Positions 7,531 through 16,207 of a stretch of DNA of 64,000 nucleotides are shown here, one piece after another (positions within the stretch are counted from its first letter, which is position 1; the number at the start of each line of letters is the position of its first letter). Below the pieces are notes generated by a model, which worked only from the letters and a program-made list of their open reading frames with translations, did not search any database and was not told the DNA's origin. The stretch is taken from the NCBI GenBank assembly GCA_036394995.1, contig DASWED010000035.1:15097-79096 (forward strand), written 5' to 3'. The DNA comes from DASWED01 sp036394995. Its GTDB lineage: Bacteria; Actinomycetota; UBA4738; JACQTL01. Position numbers and translations under genes: made by a program.

Positions 7531-8742
7531 GTGGCCCAACCAACGACGGACGTCGCGCCCGCACCCTCCGAAGACGAGGTTCGGCTTCGGGTCGCCTCCC
7601 TTCCCGAACGGTTCCGCCGCGAGGCGGCGAACGGGCTCTCGGCGGAATGGGAGCTCCAGGTGGGTGACAACGTCTACACGATCACGGTCACGCGGCGGGC
7701 CTGCCGGACCCGGGAGGGCCCCAGCACGGCCGCCACGGCCCGGATCGCCGCCGACCCCGCCACCTGGGTGGCCCTCGACGACGGCCGGACCAGCGGGATC
7801 GAGGCCTTCCTGGCGGGGAACCTGATCCTGCGGGGGAACCTCGACCTCGGCGCCAGGCTCCAGTCGCTGTTCGAGCCCCACGGCCGGGAACGCGGCCCCC
7901 TCGATCTCGACCAGATCGACGTGGACGCCGGCGACGTCCGGCTCTCCACCTACGTGGTGGGGGAGGGGCCGCCCGTGGTCATGCTCCACGGCCTCGGCGG
8001 GACGAAGATCTCGATGCTGCCGCTGGTGCCCGCGCTCGCCCCGTACCACCGCGTGATCATCCCTGACCTCCCCGGTCACGGGGAGTCCGCCAAGCCGGTG
8101 TCCACCGAGTACACGCCGCGGAACTACGCCCGGACCGTCCGCCGGCTGATGGACGCGCTCGATGTCGACAAGGCCATCGTGGTGGGGAACTCCCTGGGCG
8201 GGAGGATCGCCATCGAGCTCGGTGTGCGCTCACCGGACCGGGTCCGGGCCCTGGGCCTCATCGCGCCGGCCGTGCCGGGGTTCCGGGTCCGATACATCCT
8301 CGGCTTCACGCGGGTCCTCCCCACCGAGCTCGGAGCGGTTCCGTTCCCCCTGCGGGAGAAGTGGATGAAGACGGCCATCCGCCGCCTCCTGGCCGATCCT
8401 TCGCGGCTCCCGGACCACGGCTACACGGGCGCGGCCGAGGAGTTCATCCGGATCTACCGCTCCTCGGAGGCGCGGATGGCGTTCTTCGACTCGCTCCGGC
8501 ACATCCTCACCGAACAGCCCCGGCCGTTCTGGGCCCACGTTCGCCGGGTCCGGGCCCCCGCCCTCATCGTGTGGGGGACGGCCGACCGGCTGGTCCCCGC
8601 GCGCCTGGCCCCCAAGCTGGCCCAGGAGCTCCCCCATGCCGAGCTCCTGATGCTCCCGCACGTCGGCCACGTCCCACAGTTCGAGGTCCCTGAGCGAACC
8701 AGCCAGGCCGTGGCGAAGTTCATCGCGGAGCTGCCGGCGTAG
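7531..8742 (+). CDS. Alpha/beta hydrolase with N-terminal SCP2-like domain
   Basis: 403 residues. The first ~110 resemble a small sterol-carrier (SCP2-like) domain (WVALDDGRTSGIEAFLAGNL). The rest is an alpha/beta hydrolase: oxyanion HGLGG, nucleophile elbow GNSLGG, Asp in WGTADRLVP and His in HVGHVPQFE. The combination suggests hydrolysis of a hydrophobic ester or epoxide-type substrate held by the SCP2 part; this is inference. GTG start preferred because a TACCCT hexamer (7516-7521) ends 9 bases upstream; an ATG at 7489 would lie upstream of that promoter. Confidence 0.83.
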   Translation: MAQPTTDVAPAPSEDEVRLRVASLPERFRREAANGLSAEWELQVGDNVYTITVTRRACRTREGPSTAATARIAADPATWVALDDGRTSGIEAFLAGNLILRGNLDLGARLQSLFEPHGRERGPLDLDQIDVDAGDVRLSTYVVGEGPPVVMLHGLGGTKISMLPLVPALAPYHRVIIPDLPGHGESAKPVSTEYTPRNYARTVRRLMDALDVDKAIVVGNSLGGRIAIELGVRSPDRVRALGLIAPAVPGFRVRYILGFTRVLPTELGAVPFPLREKWMKTAIRRLLADPSRLPDHGYTGAAEEFIRIYRSSEARMAFFDSLRHILTEQPRPFWAHVRRVRAPALIVWGTADRLVPARLAPKLAQELPHAELLMLPHVGHVPQFEVPERTSQAVAKFIAELPA

Positions 8743-8785
8743 CGTCCGCAACGCCCGCCCGGCCGGTACGATCTTCGCGATCCCG

Positions 8786-10438
8786 ATGACGCCCCCCGGA
8801 CCCGCGCGCAGACCGCCGTCTCGCGGCTCCGCCGTCCCGCCTCGGCACGCCGCGCCCCCGCGGTTCCCGTTCCGGACGGCGGTGCTGGTGCTGGTCGTGC
8901 TGGCGGCCGGGGCCATCGCGGTGAAGGCCGCGGTCGGCGGAGGCGACGGGAAGGACAACGCCACGGACGGCCGGTCGCCCTCGGCCTCGCCCGGCGGAGC
9001 GCACGGTGGTCCCTCGAACGGGCCCTCCACGTCGGGCCCCAGCGGACCAGGCACCACCTCCCGGCCGCCCTCTCCGTCCGGCGACGGTGTGGACACCCCG
9101 CCCCCGCTCAACCCGAAGGTCCCCGGCCTGGTCACGTTCCGGGGGAACGCCTCGCGCGACTACTACGGCGAGGGGCCGCTGCCGAAGCACCCCGAGGTGC
9201 TGTGGTCGTACCCGAGCTCCGGCGGGCTGTGCTCGCAGTCCGACGGGGGCCAGGGGTTGAAGACGTGGTGCGGCACCGGGTGGACCGGGCAGCCCAACGT
9301 GATCCCGCACAAGAACGGGACCATCGAGATCCGGGAGGGCGCGTACGACGCGCACTACCACTTCTGGAACGGCGAGACCGGGGAGCTCATGCATCCCGAT
9401 CTCGTCACCGGCGACCTGGCGAAGGGGTCGGCCTCCTCCGACGCCGACGGGTATCCGCTCTACTACGCCGGCTCGCGCGACAACTACTTCCGGATCGTGG
9501 CCCTGGACCGGCCCAAGCCCACCGTGCTGTGGCAGGTGAACGCCGACACCAGCGTGTCGAACCCCGTGTGGAACAACGACTGGGACGGCGCGGCCCTCCA
9601 GCTGGGGGACTACCTCCTGGAGGGCGGCGAGAACTCGTGGTTCTACGTCATCAAGCTGAACCGGAGCTACGACTCCAAGGGCCTGGTCCAGGTGGACCCC
9701 AAAATCGTGATGCTGGTCCCGGGGTTCACGCAGGAGTTCATCAGCGAGCTCGGCGACGACTCGGTCTCGATCGAGAACTCGGTGGCGTTCCACGACGGCG
9801 TCGCGTACTTCGGGAACTCCGGCGGGCTGGTCCAGGGGTGGGACATCAGCGACATCCTGAACGGCGGATCGCACTACGAGAAGGTGTTCGAGTACTGGGT
9901 GGGCGACGAGACCGACGCCTCCGTCGTGATCGACGACCAGGGCGATCTCTACATCGGGCGGCACTACTCGTTCAACATCCAGTCCCGGTCCCGGGCCCGC
10001 GACGAGCTGGTGGGGGGCTCGCTCATCAAGCTCGATCCCAGCCGCCCCAGGAACCCCGTGGTATGGACCGTGGACATGGGCGGGACCGGTCCCGACGGCG
10101 GGTTACTGGGGACCCCCGCGCTGTACGACGGCGTGGTGTGGGCGCCGGGGACCGACGGGCACATCCTGGCGGTGGACCAGAAGACCGGGAAGGTCCTTTC
10201 CGACACCGAGGTGGCCCCGCCGCTGAACGGCTCGCCGGTGACCATCGACCACCAGATGGTGGTCGGCGGATGCGACGGCGTGCTCCACGACTTCGACATC
10301 TCGAACCCCAGACATCCGAGGGAGCTGTGGACCGTGGAGCTGTCCGGTTGCATCGAGTCCACCCCGGCCGTGTGGCACGGCATGATGTGGGTCGGCACCC
10401 GGGGCGGCAAGTTCTACGGTATCGGCGACCCGAAGTAG
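8786..10438 (+). CDS. Membrane-anchored or exported PQQ-like beta-propeller protein
   Basis: 550 residues. A Pro/Arg-rich N-terminus is followed by one hydrophobic segment (about 30-50, FRTAVLVLVVLAAGAIAVKAAV), a Gly/Ser/Pro linker to about 110, then a repeat-rich domain with blade-like strands such as VVWAPGTDGHILAVDQKTGKVL. This fits a PQQ-like (pyrrolo-quinoline quinone fold) propeller displayed outside the membrane. No quinone ligands can be assigned, so an enzymatic role is not claimed. A TACGAT hexamer ends 13 bases before the ATG. Confidence 0.78.
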   Translation: MTPPGPARRPPSRGSAVPPRHAAPPRFPFRTAVLVLVVLAAGAIAVKAAVGGGDGKDNATDGRSPSASPGGAHGGPSNGPSTSGPSGPGTTSRPPSPSGDGVDTPPPLNPKVPGLVTFRGNASRDYYGEGPLPKHPEVLWSYPSSGGLCSQSDGGQGLKTWCGTGWTGQPNVIPHKNGTIEIREGAYDAHYHFWNGETGELMHPDLVTGDLAKGSASSDADGYPLYYAGSRDNYFRIVALDRPKPTVLWQVNADTSVSNPVWNNDWDGAALQLGDYLLEGGENSWFYVIKLNRSYDSKGLVQVDPKIVMLVPGFTQEFISELGDDSVSIENSVAFHDGVAYFGNSGGLVQGWDISDILNGGSHYEKVFEYWVGDETDASVVIDDQGDLYIGRHYSFNIQSRSRARDELVGGSLIKLDPSRPRNPVVWTVDMGGTGPDGGLLGTPALYDGVVWAPGTDGHILAVDQKTGKVLSDTEVAPPLNGSPVTIDHQMVVGGCDGVLHDFDISNPRHPRELWTVELSGCIESTPAVWHGMMWVGTRGGKFYGIGDPK

Positions 10439-10447
10439 CCCGGGGGC

Positions 10448-11383
10448 TCAGCCCAGGATCGCGGCCATGCGGCGGAGCTGCTCGATACCGAACTGGTCGC
10501 GGAGGTCGATCGTGCGCCAGACCACCAGGGCCACCAGCGCCGCCGCGAACCCGACGACACCGAGCACCCTGAGCGCGGTCCGGTTCCTTCCGCGCGACCA
10601 GTAGTCGAACACCGCGCCCAGGACGATCCCTCCCACCAGCCCGCCCAGGTGGGCCCGCCAGTCGATCGACCTGATCTGGATGGTCAGGAACACGTTGAGG
10701 GCGATGATGATGATCGCCGACTGGAGGTTGGCCCGGGACATCGCGGACGCCCGGCGCCGGTAGTTGTAGACGATGAACGTGCCGAAGATGGCCACGATGG
10801 CCCCGGAGGCCCCGGCCGACGGCACGAACGGCGCCGCGAACACGTAGCTCGCCACGCTCCCGCTCAACCCGCCCAGCAGGAACACCACCGCGAACACCGC
10901 CCGGCCCAGCTGCTCCTCCACGAACCGCCCGAAGATCAGCAGGGCCCACCCGTTGAACAGGATGTGCAGCACCGACAGGTGCAGGAACATGCTGGTGAAC
11001 AGCCGATAGTAGTCGCCCAGAGCCACGCTCGCGGGCTGCATGCCGCCGTGGCGGAACAGCGGGTCCGCGTTGCCGGAGACGATCCCGACGTCCACCCCCT
11101 GGCCCGTCACCACCTGCACGACGAAGATCGCCACCAGGATCCCCAGCGTGACATTCGTCATGGATGCCCGACGGACGGAGCGAACGGCCCGGACGGGGCT
11201 CTGCCGGAAGGCCTTGCGGGCCTCGGCCACGCACTCCGGGCACTGGTAGCCGACGGGGGCCGGGATCATGCACTCGGGGCAGATGGGCCGGCCGCAACGG
11301 GTGCAGTGCACCCCGGTGCTGGTCTTGGGGTGCCGGTAACAGGTCTCGAACGACGCCCCCTGAGGGGGGGCCTCTGGCTCCAC
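10448..11383 (-). CDS. Rhomboid family intramembrane serine protease with N-terminal zinc finger
   Basis: 311 residues. A B-box-like Cys/His knuckle (C15, C27, C30, C35, C38 and later CPEC) precedes six or seven membrane segments. Rhomboid marks: LHILFNGWALLIFG, the catalytic serine in SAGASGAIVAIFG, and the catalytic His in WRAHLGGLVGG. GTG start; a minus-strand TACGAT hexamer (11390-11395) ends 6 bases upstream, indicating a leaderless mRNA. The substrate is unknown. Confidence 0.93.
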   Translation of the reverse strand: MEPEAPPQGASFETCYRHPKTSTGVHCTRCGRPICPECMIPAPVGYQCPECVAEARKAFRQSPVRAVRSVRRASMTNVTLGILVAIFVVQVVTGQGVDVGIVSGNADPLFRHGGMQPASVALGDYYRLFTSMFLHLSVLHILFNGWALLIFGRFVEEQLGRAVFAVVFLLGGLSGSVASYVFAAPFVPSAGASGAIVAIFGTFIVYNYRRRASAMSRANLQSAIIIIALNVFLTIQIRSIDWRAHLGGLVGGIVLGAVFDYWSRGRNRTALRVLGVVGFAAALVALVVWRTIDLRDQFGIEQLRRMAAILG

Positions 11384-11434
11384 GGATCGATCGTAGCAGT
11401 GGCCCGGAACAAGGCCGGGTCCGCTGGGGCGGAC

Positions 11435-12196
11435 CTACATCCGTTCGAGGAGCATGACCAGGACGCGGTGCAGGCGAACGGATGCCGCCCGCTCCACGAC
11501 GTCGGCCGGCTTCAGCAGGGCACCGGGGAGGGCCACGGCGGTGAACAGGCCCAGCGGGACGGCCTGGAACAGCTCGGGCACGGGCAGCTCCACAGGGACC
11601 AGCTTCGCGTTGCCGGCCACCGCGTACCGCGGGACGCCGGCCGCGGCCGCCGCCTCGACCAGCTCGAGGGTCTTCACCTTGTTCACCACCGACGTCGGGG
11701 TCACGGCGTCGGCGCCGACCAGCACCGCCTCGGCGGGCACGTCCCGGATGGCGGTCTCGTCGTCCACCACCCTCACGTCGCTGTAGGCGCTCGCCAGCCC
11801 GGCCATCTGGAGGCCCTCGCCGCCCGGCGTGGAGGCCATGCACACCACCGTTCGGGGCTTGCGCAGCGCCAGGGCCTCCGCCACGGTCGCCGAGTTGCTG
11901 ATGGTCATGACACTCGCCGGGAGCTCTCCGGCCACGGCCATGGCGGCCAGGTGGTCTCCCGCCAGGTCGGACCGGAACCGCTCTGCCGCCGCGGCGTGAT
12001 CCTTCGTTCTGAGCATGGCATCGGCGAGCCGCCACAGCGGAGCCATGCCGGGGTGCCCCCGGAGCAGCGTCTCGGCCGCGTCGGGGAAGTCGTCGGGAGG
12101 CAGGGCGGCGAGCAGCCGCGCGGCTCGGTCGGCCGTCTCCGCGGCGCCCATGGTCCGGTCGCCGGCCAGCGCGACGATCGAGTCCCACTCCGTCAT
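11435..12196 (-). CDS. eIF-2B alpha/beta/delta-like protein (sugar-phosphate isomerase family)
   Basis: 253 residues. The family motifs are TISNSATVAEAL, VVCMASTPGGEG and VLVGADAVTPTSVVNKVKT. Bacterial and archaeal members are methylthioribose-1-phosphate or ribose-1,5-bisphosphate isomerase-like; the exact substrate cannot be read here. The region before residue ~80 is diverged. ATG start; a TACGAT hexamer on the minus strand (12209-12214) lies 12 bases upstream. Transcribed divergently from the nucleotidyltransferase with only 24 bases between start codons. Confidence 0.8.
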   Translation of the reverse strand: MTEWDSIVALAGDRTMGAAETADRAARLLAALPPDDFPDAAETLLRGHPGMAPLWRLADAMLRTKDHAAAAERFRSDLAGDHLAAMAVAGELPASVMTISNSATVAEALALRKPRTVVCMASTPGGEGLQMAGLASAYSDVRVVDDETAIRDVPAEAVLVGADAVTPTSVVNKVKTLELVEAAAAAGVPRYAVAGNAKLVPVELPVPELFQAVPLGLFTAVALPGALLKPADVVERAASVRLHRVLVMLLERM

Positions 12197-12220
12197 CACG
12201 GTCGTGCCATCGTACGGCCC

Positions 12221-12979
12221 GTGGACCGGGCGGAGGCGCTGGAGGGACTGCGATCTTCCGACATCCCACGCCTGGTGCTGTGGCCGGAGGACGCGAACGG
12301 CGCGTCGGGCCGGGCCGCGGGCTCGGTGGCCCTGCTCTCGGGGTCGTTCGACCCGGTCACCGTGGCCCACGAGGCGCTGGCCCGGGCGGGGACCGGGTCC
12401 GCGGACCTGGTCGTGCTGATGTATTCCGTCCGAACCCTGCCCAAGGAGCTGGAGACGGCCGGGGCCCTGTTCACGGAGGACGAGCGCCTGGAAGTCCTGG
12501 AGCGGTTCTGTGCCGCCCGACCGAAGCTCGCGCTCGGGCTGTGCTCCCACGGACTGTTGGTGGACCAGGTGCGCGCGGCGCGAAGCCGCTTTCCCGGTGC
12601 GGAGCTCACGGTGCTCCTGGGGTCCGACAAGCTGATCCAGCTGTTCGAGCCGCATTGGTACGGAGACCGCGACGAAGCGCTGGGCGCGCTGTTCGATGCC
12701 GCAGCGGTCCGGTACGCCCTCCGCCGCGGCGACGAGGATGCCGTCGCCTCCGTGCTGGAGGAGGCGGCCCGGGCGGGGTGGGTCGATCCCATCGAACGGC
12801 TGGAAGTCGATCCGGCCGTGGCCGCCGTCGCCTCGCGAGAGGTCCGCGAACGGGCCAGGTCCGGAGCCCCGGTGGAGGCGCTGGTGCCGCCGGAAGCCCG
12901 CGACGGGATCCTCCGCGCCGTCCTCCGCGAGCGCCTCAGCGGGATCGCGGACAGGACCGATTCCGACCCGACGGACTGA
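12221..12979 (+). CDS. Nucleotidyltransferase (NadD/cytidylyltransferase-like)
   Basis: 252 residues. GSFDPVTVAHEAL is the (G)xFxPxTxxH nucleotide-binding motif of adenylyl/cytidylyltransferases, and VASREVRERARSG near residue 220 takes the place of the second ISSTxxR-type motif. The middle (LLGSDKLIQLFEPHWY) resembles NMN adenylyltransferases, but a NAD role is not proven because NadD is usually ~200 residues and linked to obgE/rsfS. GTG start chosen as the first in-frame start downstream of the divergent gene. Confidence 0.78.
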   Translation: MDRAEALEGLRSSDIPRLVLWPEDANGASGRAAGSVALLSGSFDPVTVAHEALARAGTGSADLVVLMYSVRTLPKELETAGALFTEDERLEVLERFCAARPKLALGLCSHGLLVDQVRAARSRFPGAELTVLLGSDKLIQLFEPHWYGDRDEALGALFDAAAVRYALRRGDEDAVASVLEEAARAGWVDPIERLEVDPAVAAVASREVRERARSGAPVEALVPPEARDGILRAVLRERLSGIADRTDSDPTD

Positions 12980-12986
12980 TCGGGTC

Positions 12987-13172
12987 TTGGGGTCCGGCCT
13001 TCTCTCTCTGCTCGTCCTCGCGATTCTGGGAGCCGCGTGCGGTAGGGGTCAACGTCAACCTGCTGGATCGGACCCGAGCGATCTCTCCGAGGACCATCGG
13101 ACCACGAGACAGCGCATGCACCTTCGCTCGTCTGGCGTGACGCGTGCAACGTTCGCTCTTCATCCAATGTGA
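12987..13172 (+). pseudogene. Short lipoprotein-like ORF, probably a gene remnant
   Basis: A TTG-started 61-residue frame begins with a convincing lipoprotein signal (LLSLLVLAILGAAC, lipobox LGAAC), then 43 residues of Arg/Ser/Thr-rich sequence without domain character, ending at a TGA just before the convergent PPOX gene. Base composition falls after the lipobox. It looks like the 5' end of a lipoprotein gene whose body is lost; a genuine tiny lipoprotein is possible. Confidence 0.35.
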
Positions 13173-13189
13173 CTTTGCAGCTGAGCTGT

Positions 13190-13609
13190 TCAGGGATGGG
13201 GCTCTGCCGTCCACCACGACCACGCGTCCACCGTGACCACGACGGCTGCTCCGGTGGGGGGCTGGTCGAGGTATTGCGCGTACTTCCGCTGCAGGAGGGC
13301 CACGGCCCGGTCGCGCTCGGGACCCGTCTCGACCACCGTGGCGGTGCCGTCCGCGCGGACCCACCACAGCTGGAGCCAGTCCTCGTCGTACCGGTCGGCC
13401 AGGAGCGACACGCGCGGGTTCGCCCGGATGTTCGCCAGGCGCTGCAGCGCCTTGCTCCGCTTCGGCTTCTCGTCCACCACCGAGACGATGCGGTCGCCGT
13501 CGGCCACGAACACACAGGGGACGACGTGGGGCCCGCCGCCGGTTCGGACCGTCGCCAGCCGGACCACCCGGGACTCGACGAACCGCTGCCTCGCCTCCAG
13601 CTGGTTCAC
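13190..13609 (-). CDS. PPOX-class flavin/F420-dependent oxidoreductase
   Basis: 139 residues with the split-barrel pyridoxamine-oxidase fold: FVESRVVRLATVRTGGGPHVVPCVFVADG at the start, then KRSKALQRLANIRANPRVSLLAD. It matches the small actinobacterial family annotated as TIGR03668 PPOX-class F420-dependent enzymes. The substrate is unknown. GTG start; a minus-strand TACGGT hexamer (13616-13621) ends 6 bases upstream, so the message is probably leaderless. Confidence 0.85.
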   Translation of the reverse strand: MNQLEARQRFVESRVVRLATVRTGGGPHVVPCVFVADGDRIVSVVDEKPKRSKALQRLANIRANPRVSLLADRYDEDWLQLWWVRADGTATVVETGPERDRAVALLQRKYAQYLDQPPTGAAVVVTVDAWSWWTAEPHP

Positions 13610-13648
13610 GCCGACACCGTAGCCCAGGCGAGCCGGCCGCGGGTCCGG

Positions 13649-14257
13649 TCACCCACCCAGCGCGCCCTCCAGCGTGAGGAGGAACTCCTTGCGCTCCAGA
13701 CCGCCGGTGTAGCCGCCCAGGCCGCCCCCCGTGTGCAGGACCCGGTGGCACGGCACCACGATCGGGATCGGGTTCGACCCCAGGGCGTTGCCCGCGGCCC
13801 GGGAGGCCCGGTCGTTCCCGGCCCTCCCGGCGATCTCCTTGTACGTCGTGACCCGCCCGAACGGGATCCTGGCCGTGGCCCGCAGGACCCGTTCGGCGAA
13901 CCCGCGGACCAGCCGCCAGTCGATCGACACCTGGAACCGGCGCCGGTCCCCCTCGAAGTACTCCTGGAGCTCCCGGCTGACCTCGGCGGTCATGTCCCGT
14001 GACTCCAGCACCCGTGGGGACACCTCGTCGGCCAGCTCCTGGAGGACGTCGTCGGGGGTCTCGTTCGGATAGGCCAGCCGGACCAGTCCCCGGCGGGTGG
14101 TGGCCACCAGCAGAGGCCCGAACGGCGAATCCACCTCCGCATAGCCCACGTCCACCAGGCCGCCGGCAGCGGCGGCCCGCAGCACCCCGTCGGCGGCGCG
14201 CCGCGCCCCGGCCTCCTCCTCCGCCCGGCCCAGCCGCAGTCCTCGAATCTCGCTCAT
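13649..14257 (-). CDS. ogt: Methylated-DNA-[protein]-cysteine S-methyltransferase
   Basis: Removes O6-alkyl groups from guanine by transfer to its own cysteine. 202 residues. PIPIVVPCHRVLHTGGGLGGYTGGLERKE-type C-terminal block carries the PCHR acceptor cysteine; the helix-turn-helix ARIPFGRVTTYKEIA precedes it. The N-terminal ~50 residues extend beyond the minimal domain. Its ATG overlaps the stop of the upstream sigma factor (ATGA), so the two are co-translated. Confidence 0.93.
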   Translation of the reverse strand: MSEIRGLRLGRAEEEAGARRAADGVLRAAAAGGLVDVGYAEVDSPFGPLLVATTRRGLVRLAYPNETPDDVLQELADEVSPRVLESRDMTAEVSRELQEYFEGDRRRFQVSIDWRLVRGFAERVLRATARIPFGRVTTYKEIAGRAGNDRASRAAGNALGSNPIPIVVPCHRVLHTGGGLGGYTGGLERKEFLLTLEGALGG

Positions 14258-14724
14258 CTCGTCGCCTCCAGCGCCGCCCGGAGCTTCCGGCGGCCCTCCA
14301 TGGCCGCCGCCCGGGCGGCCTCCTCCGACACCCCGAGGGCCGCCGCGACTTCCGCGTACGGCAGATCCAGCACGTAGCGGTGGACCACCGCGGCCCGCTG
14401 CTTCGGCGGCAGCTCCGCCACCGCCCGCCACAGCTCGGGCTCCCCGTCGGGCCGCTCCGGCGCGGGTCGCTCCGGGACCTCCGCCACGGGCACGGCGGTC
14501 CGGGAGACCCTCCGCCCGTGGTCCACCGCCTTGCGGGTGGCGATCGTCAGGATCCACGCCCGGAGGTTGGAGTCCGGCCGGAGCCTGGGATAGGCCCGCA
14601 GCGCCGACAGGAACGTCTCCTGGAAGCAGTCCTCGGCGGCGTTCGGTCCCACCGCCGCGACCAGGAACCGGAACACCGGCAGGCGATGCTCCTCCAGGAA
14701 CGCGGCGAACGGCGGCAGCCCCAT
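14254..14724 (-). CDS. Small sigma-70 family (ECF-like) RNA polymerase sigma factor
   Basis: 156 residues. Region 2 is visible in FRFLVAAVGPNAAEDCFQETFLSALR with DSNLRAWILTIATRKAVDH, and region 4 in LPPKQRAAVVHRYVLDLPYAEVAAALGVSEEAAR. No anti-sigma gene lies beside it; instead it overlaps ogt, which suggests control of, or response to, alkylation damage. That link is inferred from gene order only. The ATG is the first start before the region 2 homology. Confidence 0.88.
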   Translation of the reverse strand: MGLPPFAAFLEEHRLPVFRFLVAAVGPNAAEDCFQETFLSALRAYPRLRPDSNLRAWILTIATRKAVDHGRRVSRTAVPVAEVPERPAPERPDGEPELWRAVAELPPKQRAAVVHRYVLDLPYAEVAAALGVSEEAARAAAMEGRRKLRAALEATR

Positions 14725-14780
14725 ACGGGATGAAGAACGCGGGGCGGCCGGGAAACGTGAGGTCCGGACCCGGCGATCGG

Positions 14781-15518
14781 TCACACCGCCGGCCAGGGGT
14801 AGGGGCGTCCCGGCCCCGGGTGGGGGAATCGCTCCATCCGGGCCACCGCCTCGGCCCGGCGCCGGGTGACCTCGATCTCCTCCTCGGACAGCAGCGGTTC
14901 CAGGCTCTGCCGGAGGGTCGCGCCGGCCTCCAGCCCGCCCGCCAGGCGCCGGACGTCGTCCCGCAGCTCGGGCGGGATCGGCTCGCCGGCGAACTCCCAG
15001 ATCACCGTGCGGAGCTTCGGCTCCGGGCTGAAGCACACCCCGTGGTCCACCACGAAGATCTCCCCATCCTCCGACCGCAAGCAGTGGCCGGATTTCCGGT
15101 CGGCGTTGTTCACCACCTTGTCGAACACCGCGACGCGCCGGAAGTCGTCCATCCGTTCGGCGTGCATCGTGAAGTAGTGCTCCGCGGGGTCGAACTCGAC
15201 GAACCGCTGGACGGAGCCGGGACCGTGGGGCCCGTCGCGGAGCAGCGTCGGTGGGACCTCCGGCCATCCCAGCTCCCGGGCCACGACGAACGCGGCCACC
15301 TCCCGTTGGCAGAGCGTCCCCTCCGGGAAGTCCCACAGCGGGGTCTCGCCCCGGCGGGGCTTGTACACCGCCAGCTGCTCCCGGCCGTCCAGGCAGGCGC
15401 GGGCCAGGAAGGTGAAGTTCGACGAACGGGGGAGCAGGCCAAGGATCTCGAGCTCACCCTCGCCGAGGACCCGGAGGAGCTCGGATTCTTCCACGCCGCC
15501 CGTGGGGCTCGTGCTCAC
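14781..15518 (-). CDS. SCO1664 family protein (kinase-like fold)
   Basis: 245 residues. The phosphoinositide-kinase/HipA-like pattern is visible: LAVYKPRRGE with a candidate ATP-binding Lys, FDKVVNNADRKSGHCL with the catalytic loop Asp, and IFVVDHGVCF with a metal-binding Asp. Always found with DUF3090 and an MSMEG_4193-type phosphatase in actinobacteria, as here. Function is not established. GTG start, 7 bases after the DUF3090 stop. Confidence 0.92.
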   Translation of the reverse strand: MSTSPTGGVEESELLRVLGEGELEILGLLPRSSNFTFLARACLDGREQLAVYKPRRGETPLWDFPEGTLCQREVAAFVVARELGWPEVPPTLLRDGPHGPGSVQRFVEFDPAEHYFTMHAERMDDFRRVAVFDKVVNNADRKSGHCLRSEDGEIFVVDHGVCFSPEPKLRTVIWEFAGEPIPPELRDDVRRLAGGLEAGATLRQSLEPLLSEEEIEVTRRRAEAVARMERFPHPGPGRPYPWPAV

Positions 15519-15525
15519 CGTTCGG

Positions 15526-16203
15526 TCACGACCTGCTGGCCTGCCCGTGCCCGTTCATGGCCGGGCAGACGTGGCCCTCGGGATCGATGGGGTTGCCGCA
15601 GAACTGGCACAGCGGGCGTCCCCGGGCCGCCACCGCCACGCTGTGGCGGGACAACGACAGCATCTGTTCCCGCGACGCGAACAGGCGGAGGCGCTCTCCC
15701 GTCGGCTCGTCGAGCGCCTCCAGGGCCTCGATGGCCTCGAGGGCCTCCGGGGTGGTCAGGCCCTCGCGCTCCTCGAGCATCTCGAGGACGTCGGGGGACT
15801 CCTCCTCGCCGTCGCCGTTCTGGGGCTCGTCCTCGTCGTCCTCTTCGTCCTCGTCGTCCTCGTCGTCCTCGTCGTCCCCTTCGTCCACCAGCTCGTGGAT
15901 CTCGAGCAGGACCAGGTCGCGGTCCTCGAGGTACCCGATGGAAAGGCGCCCGGCCCGCCACATGGGCTCGACCGGCTCCTCGAGGGCCATCTGGTCCTCG
16001 CCGGGGCCCTCGCCGGTCTCCTTCCCCACCCGGGCCAGGATCTCCAGGATCGAGGCGGAGAGCAGCTGGACCTGCTGTTTCTCGACGAGCACCGTGGCCA
16101 GGTCGTCGCCACCGCGCGCCTGGAGATAGAAGACCCGCTGGCCCGGCGGTCCCACGGCCCCAGCGGTGATCCGGTCGACCGGATCGAGGTCCATGGAGGT
16201 CAT
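15526..16203 (-). CDS. DUF3090 family protein with an acidic repeat insert
   Basis: 225 residues. N-terminal DPVDRITAGAVGPPGQRVFYLQAR and the C-terminal zinc knuckle CQFCGNPIDPEGHVCP are family marks. Between residues about 105 and 130 is a run of Asp/Glu coded by GAC/GAG/GAA repeats (plus-strand GTC-CTC repeats at 15829-15886), longer than in typical members. Middle gene of the MSMEG_4193-DUF3090-SCO1664 operon. Biochemical role unknown. Confidence 0.92.
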   Translation of the reverse strand: MTSMDLDPVDRITAGAVGPPGQRVFYLQARGGDDLATVLVEKQQVQLLSASILEILARVGKETGEGPGEDQMALEEPVEPMWRAGRLSIGYLEDRDLVLLEIHELVDEGDDEDDEDDEDEEDDEDEPQNGDGEEESPDVLEMLEEREGLTTPEALEAIEALEALDEPTGERLRLFASREQMLSLSRHSVAVAARGRPLCQFCGNPIDPEGHVCPAMNGHGQASRS

Positions 16204-16207
16204 GCGG

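Noticed and set aside
15829..15886. CRISPR-like or satellite repeat
   Set aside because: The units are codon-length repeats inside DUF3090 without spacers.
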